NCBI RefSeq assembly: GCF_016428915.1
Contig: NZ_JAELTP010000015.1
Coordinates: 1 to 64,000 of the forward strand
Source: Pandoraea sp. ASV26
GTDB lineage: Bacteria; Pseudomonadota; Gammaproteobacteria; Burkholderiales; Burkholderiaceae
Direction: 5' to 3'
Length of the DNA: 64,000 nucleotides
The translations under genes and the position numbers were made by a program. Shown in pieces: positions 57,199-64,000 of the stretch (within the stretch, counting starts at the first letter, position 1; every line of letters starts with the position of its first letter). Under the pieces are notes generated by a model, which saw only the letters and a program-made list of their open reading frames with translations, was not told the DNA's origin and ran no database searches.

Positions 57199-60036
57199 AT
57201 GAGCGAAAAGAAAGCCCCGAGCAAATATCCTGTCAACCTGCTGGACACGCCGTTCCCGATGCGCGGCGACCTGCCCAAGCGCGAGCCGCAATGGATCAAG
57301 CAATGGCAGGAAAAGAAGATCTACGACAAGATCCGCGCAGCCAGCAAAGGCCGGCCGAAGTTCATCCTGCATGACGGCCCGCCGTATGCCAATGGCGACA
57401 TCCACCTCGGCCACGCGGTCAACAAGATCCTCAAGGACATGATCGTCAAGGCGCGCAGTCTGGCGGGCTTCGACGCGGCCTATGTGCCGGGCTGGGACTG
57501 CCACGGCATGCCGATCGAAATCCAGATCGAAAAGCAGTTCGGCAAGCACCTGCCGGTGCGCGAAGTGCAGGAAAAGGCGCGCGCCTACGCCGCGGAACAG
57601 ATCGAGCGCCAGAAGCCCAACTTCCAGCGTCTGGGCGTGCTCGGCGACTGGGACAACCCGTACAAGACCATGAACTTCTCGAACGAAGCGAACGAGCTTC
57701 GTGCGCTCGCGAAGATCATGGAGAACGGCTACGTGTACCGCGGCCTGAAGCCGGTGAACTGGTGCTTCGACTGCGGCTCGGCACTCGCCGAGGCGGAAGT
57801 CGAGTACAAGGACAAGACCGATCTGGCCATCGACGTCGGTTTCGCCTTCGCCGAACCGGAGAAGGTGGCGAAGGCGTTCGGTCTGCCGAAGCTGCCGCGC
57901 GACGACGGCCACATCGTCATCTGGACGACCACCCCGTGGACGATCCCGTCGAACCAGGCGCTCAACGTCCACCCGGAAGTCGAGTACGCCCTGGTCTCGA
58001 CCGAGCGCGGCCTGCTGATTCTCGCCACCGAGCGCGTGGAAGACTGCCTGAAGACGTACGGCCTGCACGGTGAAATCATCGCCCGCACGAAGGGGGAAGC
58101 GCTCTCGCTGATCCGCTTCCGTCACCCGCTCGCAACGGCCGACGCCGGCTACGAACGCACCTCGCCGATCTACCTCGGCGACTACGTCACGACCGACACG
58201 GGTACCGGCATCGTCCACTCGGCGCCGGCCTACGGTGTGGAAGACTTCGTGTCGTGCAAGGCGCACGGCATGGTGGACGCCGACATCCGCATGCCGGTGC
58301 TGGGCGACGGCCGCTATCAGGACAGCCTGCCGCTGTTCGGCGGTCAGTCGATCTGGGATGCCAACCCGCAGATCGTTGAAGCGCTGCGCGAAGCGGGCAC
58401 GCTGTTCCACTCGTTCAAGTACACGCACAGCTACATGCACTGCTGGCGTCACAAGTCCCCGATCATCTACCGCGCGACCAACCAGTGGTTCGCGGGCATG
58501 GACGTGAAGCCGGTCGACGGCGCACCGGGCGACGGCCAGACCCTGCGCGAGATCGCGCTCGCCGGCATCGAAGCCACCGAGTTCTTCCCGTCGTGGGGCA
58601 AGCAGCGTCTGCACAACATGATCGCGCACCGCCCGGACTGGACGCTCTCGCGTCAGCGCCAATGGGGCGTGCCGATGGCGTTCTTCGTGCACAAGGAAAC
58701 CGGTGCCCTGCACCCGCGCACGCCGGAACTGCTCGAAGCCGTGGCCAAGCGTGTGGAAACCGAAGGCATCGAAGCCTGGCAAACGCTCGACCCGGTCGAA
58801 CTGCTCGGCGACGAGGCCAAGGACTACGTGAAGAACCGCGACACGCTCGACGTGTGGTTCGACTCGGGCACCACCCACTGGCACGTGCTGCGCGGCTCGC
58901 ATGCGCATGAACTGGGCTTCCCGGCCGACCTGTATCTGGAAGGCTCGGACCAGCATCGCGGCTGGTTCCATTCGTCGCTGCTCACGGCATCGATGCTCGA
59001 CGGCCGCCCGCCGTACAAGGCCCTGCTCACGCACGGCTTCACGGTGGACGGTCAAGGTCGCAAGATGTCGAAGTCGATCGGCAACACGATTCTGCCGCAA
59101 GATGTCGCCGACAAGCTCGGCGCCGAAATCATCCGCCTGTGGGTGGCGTCGACCGACTACTCGGGCGAGCTGTCGATCTCCGACGAAATCCTCAAGCGCG
59201 TGACCGAAGGCTATCGTCGTATCCGTAACACGCTGCGCTTCCTGCTCGCGAATCTGGCCGATTACGACCACGCGAAGCACGCGCTGCCGGCGGATCAATG
59301 GCTGGAAATCGACCGCTACGCCGTGGCGCTGACGCAGTCGCTGCAAACCGAAGTGCTCGGCCACTACGACCGCTACGAATTCCACCCGGTCGTGGCCAAG
59401 CTCCAGACGTTCTGCTCGGAAGATCTCGGCGGCTTCTATCTCGACATCCTCAAGGATCGTCTGTACACGAGCGCCCCGGACGCCCCGGCACGCCGCGCTG
59501 CACAGAACGCGCTGTACCACATCACGCAGGGCCTGCTCAAGCTCATGTCGCCGTTCCTGTCGTTCACGGCGGAGGAAGCCTGGCAAGTGTTCCAGCCGGG
59601 TAGCGACACGATCTTCACCGAGACGTACTACGCTTACCCGGAAGTCGCGGAAAGCACGCGTCTGCTCGAGAAGTGGTATCTGCTGCGCACGGTGCGCGGC
59701 GACGTCACCAAAGCCCTCGAAGAAGCGCGCGCGGCCGAGCAGATCGGCTCGTCGCTGCAAGCGGAAGTGGACGTGCGCGTCTCGGGCCGCAAGTTCGACG
59801 TGCTGGCAAGCCTCGGCGACGATCTGCGCTTCGTGCTGATCACGTCGGCGGCGGCGGTCACGCAAGTGGCGACCGAGGCCGAGGAAGGCGTGGTCGTCAC
59901 GCCCTCGGCGCATCAGAAGTGCGAGCGTTGCTGGCACTATCGTGAGGATGTGGGCGCAGACGCGGCTCACCCGACCCTTTGCGGGCGCTGCGTGTCGAAT
60001 CTGTTCGGCAGCGGCGAACACCGGAGCGCGGCATAA
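57199..60036 (+). CDS. ileS: Isoleucyl-tRNA synthetase
   Basis: This class I synthetase has 945 residues. The HIGH-type motif is HLGH (69-72), the KMSKS loop starts at residue 622, the editing domain lies between ([11 protein letters not shown]), and the C-terminal zinc ribbon ends in [10 protein letters not shown]...CGRCVSN. It follows ribF by 161 bp, and its stop overlaps the lspA start (TAATG). Confidence 0.98.
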   Translation: MSEKKAPSKYPVNLLDTPFPMRGDLPKREPQWIKQWQEKKIYDKIRAASKGRPKFILHDGPPYANGDIHLGHAVNKILKDMIVKARSLAGFDAAYVPGWDCHGMPIEIQIEKQFGKHLPVREVQEKARAYAAEQIERQKPNFQRLGVLGDWDNPYKTMNFSNEANELRALAKIMENGYVYRGLKPVNWCFDCGSALAEAEVEYKDKTDLAIDVGFAFAEPEKVAKAFGLPKLPRDDGHIVIWTTTPWTIPSNQALNVHPEVEYALVSTERGLLILATERVEDCLKTYGLHGEIIARTKGEALSLIRFRHPLATADAGYERTSPIYLGDYVTTDTGTGIVHSAPAYGVEDFVSCKAHGMVDADIRMPVLGDGRYQDSLPLFGGQSIWDANPQIVEALREAGTLFHSFKYTHSYMHCWRHKSPIIYRATNQWFAGMDVKPVDGAPGDGQTLREIALAGIEATEFFPSWGKQRLHNMIAHRPDWTLSRQRQWGVPMAFFVHKETGALHPRTPELLEAVAKRVETEGIEAWQTLDPVELLGDEAKDYVKNRDTLDVWFDSGTTHWHVLRGSHAHELGFPADLYLEGSDQHRGWFHSSLLTASMLDGRPPYKALLTHGFTVDGQGRKMSKSIGNTILPQDVADKLGAEIIRLWVASTDYSGELSISDEILKRVTEGYRRIRNTLRFLLANLADYDHAKHALPADQWLEIDRYAVALTQSLQTEVLGHYDRYEFHPVVAKLQTFCSEDLGGFYLDILKDRLYTSAPDAPARRAAQNALYHITQGLLKLMSPFLSFTAEEAWQVFQPGSDTIFTETYYAYPEVAESTRLLEKWYLLRTVRGDVTKALEEARAAEQIGSSLQAEVDVRVSGRKFDVLASLGDDLRFVLITSAAAVTQVATEAEEGVVVTPSAHQKCERCWHYREDVGADAAHPTLCGRCVSNLFGSGEHRSAA

Positions 60037-60578
60037 TGGCAAGCAAAGCAGGCGCCCGTACAGGCGCACGACGTAGCAACAACGGTGGCGCCCGCGGGGG
60101 CGCTGTGTATGGACTGGCCCCGTGGCTCGGGATCGCAATCGTTGCGATCCTGCTCGATCAGGTCACCAAGCTCACGATTCTGAAGACGTTCCAGTACGGC
60201 GAATTCCGCCCGCTGACCTCGTTCTTCAATCTGGTGCTGGTGTTCAACAAGGGCGCGGCGTTCAGTTTTCTTGCGGCCGCAGACGGCTGGCAGCGCTGGT
60301 TCTTCACGGCGCTCGGCATCGTGGCGGCAACGGTCATCATCTGGCTGCTCAAGCGTCACAACGGCCAGAAGATGTTCTGTCTGTCGCTCTCGCTGATTCT
60401 CGGCGGCGCGCTGGGCAACGTGATCGATCGGGTGATCTACGGTCACGTGGTCGACTTTCTGGACTTTCACGTCGGCGGCTGGCATTGGCCGGCGTTCAAC
60501 GTGGCCGATTCGGCCATTTGCGTGGGCGCGGTGCTGCTGGTGATCGACGAGTTGCGACGCGTGCGGCGCGGCAAGTAG
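60036..60578 (+). CDS. lspA: Signal peptidase II (prolipoprotein peptidase)
   Basis: This 180-residue inner-membrane aspartyl protease cleaves lipoprotein signal peptides. Four helices are evident. The catalytic Asp pair is in GNVIDRV and NVADSAI. About 20 extra Ala/Gly/Arg-rich residues precede TM1. Coupled to ileS by a 1-bp overlap. Confidence 0.97.
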   Translation: MASKAGARTGARRSNNGGARGGAVYGLAPWLGIAIVAILLDQVTKLTILKTFQYGEFRPLTSFFNLVLVFNKGAAFSFLAAADGWQRWFFTALGIVAATVIIWLLKRHNGQKMFCLSLSLILGGALGNVIDRVIYGHVVDFLDFHVGGWHWPAFNVADSAICVGAVLLVIDELRRVRRGK

Positions 60579-60711
60579 CGCATCAGCCACTGCCGCCGTA
60601 TCGGCGGCGCGATTCGCCCACGCTGCCACGGCACGTGTTGCGCATTCGCAAGCAAACACCGTCGCGGCGCCCCAGAGGCGCCGCGCGGCACTTTGGAGGA
60701 GGCATTTCCCT

Positions 60712-61923
60712 ATGGATCGCGGTGAACTTGCGGGCAAGACCATCGTTCTCGGGCTGACCGGCGGCATCGCCTGCTACAAGTCGGCCGAACTCACGCGGTT
60801 GCTCATCAAGGCTGGCGCGACGGTGCAGGTCGTCATGACCGAAGCCGCCACGCAATTCATCACGCCGCTCACGATGCAGGCGCTCTCGGGGCGTCCGGTC
60901 TTCACCAGCCAGTGGGACAATCGCATCGACAACAACATGGCGCACATCGACCTCTCGCGCGAGGCCGACGCCATCATCATCGCCCCCGCCTCCACCGACT
61001 TTCTCGCCAAGCTCGCGCACGGCATGGCCGACGATCTGCTCTCGACACTATGTGTGGCACGCGACTGCGCGCTGCTGGTGGCGCCCGCGATGAATCGTCA
61101 GATGTGGGCCAATCCGGCGACCCAACGCAATGCCGCGACGCTGCGCGGCGATGGCGTGACGATCCTCGGTCCCGGCAGCGGCGATCAGGCATGCGGCGAA
61201 ATCGGCGACGGGCGAATGCTCGAGCCGGAAGAACTCTTCGAAGCCCTGGTCGGCTTCTTCCAGCCGAAACGCCTCGCCGGATGCCGCGTGCTCATCACCG
61301 CAGGCCCGACCTTCGAGCCCATCGACCCGGTGCGCGGCCTGACCAACCTGTCCAGCGGCAAGATGGGCTTCGCGCTCGCCCGCGCGGCAGCACAGGCCGG
61401 TGCCGACGTGCATCTGGTCGCCGGTCCGACCGCGCTGGCAACCCCCTTTGGGGTGACGCGCAGCAACGTGCAGACGGCGCAGCAGATGTACGACGCCGTG
61501 ATGGCCGACGTGACGCACAACGACATCTTCATCGCGGTGGCTGCCGTGGCCGACTGGCGCGTGCGGGATGTGGCGCAGGAAAAGATCAAGAAGACCGGCG
61601 ACGCCGACGTGCCGACGCTCGAATTCGTCCAGAACCCGGACATTCTCGCGGCCGTGGCCCAGTTGCCGAAGCCGCCGTATTGCGTGGGCTTCGCGGCCGA
61701 GTCGGGCGATCTGGAGACGCACGGCGCAAACAAGCGCAAACGCAAGCAGGTGCCGCTGCTCGTGGGCAACCTCGGTCCCGCCACGTTCGGGCAGGACGAC
61801 AACGAAGTCATTCTGTTCGACGACGCCGGGCAGAAACGTCTGCCACGGGCCGACAAGCAATCGCTCGCCCGCAGCCTGATTGCCGAGATCGCCGCGCGAC
61901 TCCCCTCGCGCGCGCCTGGCTGA
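60712..61923 (+). CDS. coaBC: Phosphopantothenoylcysteine decarboxylase/synthetase
   Basis: This bifunctional enzyme of coenzyme A synthesis has 403 residues. The N-terminal FMN decarboxylase (CoaC) has LGLTGGIACYKS, catalytic His78 (NMAHIDLSR) and PAMNRQMW; the C-terminal synthetase (CoaB) begins at about residue 190 with TAGPTFEPIDPVRGLTNLSSG. GGAGGAGG lies 9 nt upstream of the ATG. It ends a core-metabolism run of genes. Confidence 0.96.
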   Translation: MDRGELAGKTIVLGLTGGIACYKSAELTRLLIKAGATVQVVMTEAATQFITPLTMQALSGRPVFTSQWDNRIDNNMAHIDLSREADAIIIAPASTDFLAKLAHGMADDLLSTLCVARDCALLVAPAMNRQMWANPATQRNAATLRGDGVTILGPGSGDQACGEIGDGRMLEPEELFEALVGFFQPKRLAGCRVLITAGPTFEPIDPVRGLTNLSSGKMGFALARAAAQAGADVHLVAGPTALATPFGVTRSNVQTAQQMYDAVMADVTHNDIFIAVAAVADWRVRDVAQEKIKKTGDADVPTLEFVQNPDILAAVAQLPKPPYCVGFAAESGDLETHGANKRKRKQVPLLVGNLGPATFGQDDNEVILFDDAGQKRLPRADKQSLARSLIAEIAARLPSRAPG

Positions 61924-62133
61924 CGCCCGTCGGCCCCGTCGGTTTTCCGTGAGCCATCGTCGTTGTCCGGCGACGCTGGCCAAGCGGCAGCCACGTCAGA
62001 CTCACCGCGTGACGAGGTCATCGGGCCATCAGGTCATGACCTCGCCGCATTAAGGCACTACGGTGTCACGACCTGACACCTTCGGCATTTCGGTATTTCG
62101 GCCCCTGGGTCATCGCACACGATAACAATCAAA

Positions 62134-63354
62134 ATGACGCAACCTCCTACGACCGCCCGCCCGGCAGTCAGTGTCTACGGGACACTGAGCATGCTCGCCG
62201 CGATCATGTTCTTCGGTTTCATGACGATCGGCATGCCGCTGCCCGTGTTGCCGGTCTACGTCCATGAAACGCTCGGCTACGGTTCCTTCATCGTCGGTGT
62301 GACCATCGGCATCCAGTCGGTCGTCACGCTGCTGCTGCGCTCCTACGCCGGACGCACCGTGGACACCCGTGGCCCGCGCCGTGCAGTGCTCACCGGTCTG
62401 TGCGGCTGTGCGGCGGCGGGCGTGCTGTACCTCGTCGCATCGATGGTGCCGTCCCGCGCGCTCGCGCTGGGCATCCTGATCGCCGGACGCGTCGTGCTCG
62501 GCTTCGGCGAGAGCCTGATCCTCACCGGCGGCATGTCGTGGGGCATCGGCCTGCTGGGGGCTGCCCACGCAAGCAAGGCTATTTCGTGGCAAGGCGTGTC
62601 GATGTACACCGCGCTCGCCATCGGCGCCCCCTTCGGCGCCTACCTGCTGGAATCGGCCGGTTTTACCGTGGTCTCGCTCGTGAACATCGTCCTGCCCGCC
62701 GTGGCGTTCGCCATTGCGCTGCGCCTGCCGGCGGCGGCGCCTGTGGGCGGGCATCGCCTGCCGTTCCTGCGCGTGGTGGGCCTCGTGTGGCGTCCGGGTC
62801 TGGCCATGACGCTGGGCAGTATCGGCTACGCCGTCATCGCCGCTTTCATCACGCTTTACTACGCCAGCCACGGCTGGTCAGGTGCCGCGTACGCGCTCAC
62901 GCTCTACAGCGCGTGCTTCATCGGCATGCGAGTTCTGCTCGCACACGCGGTCGATCGCTTCGGCGGACGCCGCGTCGCCATGTGCTCGCTGGTCTTCAGC
63001 GCCATCGGCCAGTTTCTGCTGTGGGGGGCGGTGAGCCCGAATATGGCCCTCGTGGGCGCGGGGCTCACCGGCGTGGGCTTCTCGCTGGTATTCCCAGCGC
63101 TGGGCGTGGAGGCGCTGCGACAGGTGCCACCGCAGAATCGTGGCGCGGCGCTGGCGGCCTATTCGGCGTTCTTCGATCTGGCCCTCGGTCTGATCGGACC
63201 GATGGCCGGACTCGTCGCCAACTATTTCGGCTATGCCTCGATCTTCCTGTGCGGCGCACTCGGCGGCATTGTGGCCATTCTGATGATTGCGCGCCTGCCG
63301 CATGCAGGCCTTGGCACGTCACCGGCGGAGCCATCCGCCGGGACCGGTCACTGA
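62134..63354 (+). CDS. MFS transporter, DHA1-like (YfcJ/YhhS type)
   Basis: This 406-residue inner-membrane protein has about twelve helices. It shows motif A as RSYAGRTVDTRGPRRAV and a VLGFGESLILTGGMSWGIG stretch typical of YfcJ/YhhS-like putative efflux proteins. The substrate is unknown. There is no clear ribosome-binding site. It precedes the monooxygenase gene by 85 bp. Confidence 0.87.
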   Translation: MTQPPTTARPAVSVYGTLSMLAAIMFFGFMTIGMPLPVLPVYVHETLGYGSFIVGVTIGIQSVVTLLLRSYAGRTVDTRGPRRAVLTGLCGCAAAGVLYLVASMVPSRALALGILIAGRVVLGFGESLILTGGMSWGIGLLGAAHASKAISWQGVSMYTALAIGAPFGAYLLESAGFTVVSLVNIVLPAVAFAIALRLPAAAPVGGHRLPFLRVVGLVWRPGLAMTLGSIGYAVIAAFITLYYASHGWSGAAYALTLYSACFIGMRVLLAHAVDRFGGRRVAMCSLVFSAIGQFLLWGAVSPNMALVGAGLTGVGFSLVFPALGVEALRQVPPQNRGAALAAYSAFFDLALGLIGPMAGLVANYFGYASIFLCGALGGIVAILMIARLPHAGLGTSPAEPSAGTGH

Positions 63355-63439
63355 CCTATGAGCTTTGACCCGTGCACGCTAAGGCGATGTGTCGACGCGC
63401 TGCTATCGTCGAGCATCGCCGATCTGGAGCTTTGAACTC

Positions 63440-64000
63440 ATGACGCAAACGTCCTCTGCTCGCCTCAAGCTGTCGATCCTCGATCAGACGCCGGTGATTC
63501 ACGGTCATAGCGTGGCGGACGCCATCGCGGCCACCGTCGAACTGGCGCAAGCGGCCGACGAACTCGGCTACACGCGCTACTGGTGCGCCGAGCACCACGG
63601 GCTGCGCGGTGTGGCGAACCCGGCGCCGGAAGTGATGATCGCGCGCCTTGCCAGCGTGACGAAGCGCCTGCGGGTCGGCTCCGGCGGCGTGATGCTGCCG
63701 TACTACAGCCCGTTCAAGCTGGCCGAACAATTCCTGATGCTCGAGGCGCTGTTTCCGAATCGCATCGACCTGGGCGTCGGGCGCGCCCCCGGAGGCGACA
63801 TGCGCACCGCACGCGCGGTCGCGAAGGGCCCCTACGACGCGGGCGAACACTTCCCGCAACAGGTTGCCGAGCTGGCGGGCCTCTTCGACGGGACACTGGC
63901 CGACGATCACCCCTACCGCGGCGTGTTGCTGCAACCGGCGGTGCAGACGCGTCCCGAATTGTGGGTGCTGGGTTCGAGCGAATTCGGCGGCCTGCTCGCC
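63440..64000 (+). CDS. LLM-class flavin-dependent oxidoreductase (5' part)
   Basis: This is the first 187 codons of a luciferase-like monooxygenase cut by the window end. The start LKLSILDQTPVIHGHS and the RYWCAEHHG motif place it in the MsnO8/YhbW subgroup of bacterial luciferase-like proteins, and LGVGRAPGG follows. ATG 63440 is preceded by GGAG at about 11 nt. The frame is open to the end. Confidence 0.88.
   Translation, partial: MTQTSSARLKLSILDQTPVIHGHSVADAIAATVELAQAADELGYTRYWCAEHHGLRGVANPAPEVMIARLASVTKRLRVGSGGVMLPYYSPFKLAEQFLMLEALFPNRIDLGVGRAPGGDMRTARAVAKGPYDAGEHFPQQVAELAGLFDGTLADDHPYRGVLLQPAVQTRPELWVLGSSEFGGLLA

Overview
The window is a G+C-rich bacterial chromosome segment with tightly packed, non-duplicated housekeeping genes. 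Gene content and order point to the Burkholderiales: mdtABC-type RND pump, two OmpR/EnvZ-like pairs, a short H-NS protein, livJ-HMGF, ispH-fkpB, radC-rpmB-rpmG, nadB/nadC-nadA and ribF-ileS-lspA-coaBC. Pandoraea or a close relative is my best guess from overall impression; that is inference, not a database result. I see no rRNA, tRNA, CRISPR array, prophage or insertion sequence.

Region by region. 1-8.5 kb (minus strand): an MdtABC-type RND pump with its own outer-membrane channel (cut by the window edge), divergent from an OmpR/EnvZ-like pair (9.0-11.2 kb). 11.2-12.6 kb: a terminator, an H-NS-family gene and an A+T-richer non-coding stretch with two striking palindromes. 12.6-14.7 kb: a GNAT acetyltransferase and a drug-type MFS transporter. 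14.7-17.1 kb: a sulfide/persulfide module, with two YeeE/YedE half-transporters and a BigR-type ArsR repressor facing a persulfide-dioxygenase-like metallo-hydrolase across an operator that overlaps its -10 box. 17-19.2 kb: LysR regulator, tautomerase and a small periplasmic WXXGXW-type protein. 19.3-22 kb: amino-acid ABC importer genes with two permeases but no ATPase. 22-25.4 kb: malic enzyme MaeB and a LysR regulator.

25.5-29.2 kb: an orphan autotransporter heptosyltransferase, a CorA/ZntB-type transporter and PPK2. 29.3-31.8 kb: a second OmpR/EnvZ-like pair headed by a previously easy-to-miss 73-residue gene. 32-35.3 kb: a secreted Cys-rich BON-like protein, then an epimerase-like gene and a 2Fe-2S flavin reductase that diverge with only 15 bp between start codons. 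35.3-37.9 kb: argD preceded by a near-consensus promoter, a 28-codon arginine-rich reading frame and an intrinsic terminator (a candidate arginine attenuator), followed by two overlapping GNAT genes. 38-43.8 kb: a complete branched-chain amino-acid importer, with a cluster of inverted repeats upstream of livJ.

43.8-64 kb is core metabolism: isoprenoid synthesis (ispH) with fkpB, radC, ribosomal proteins L28 and L33, de novo NAD synthesis (nadB, nadC, nadA), a fatty-acid desaturase, an MscS channel, an rRNA m5C methyltransferase with purN, ribF-ileS-lspA, coaBC, an MFS transporter and the start of a luciferase-like monooxygenase.

The most novel observation is the putative Arg-rich leader peptide and attenuator in front of argD. 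Next in interest are the triple CTAAT/ATTAG inverted repeats upstream of livJ, the orphan iron/zinc-Cys heptosyltransferase, and the 73-residue gene that leads the second two-component operon.
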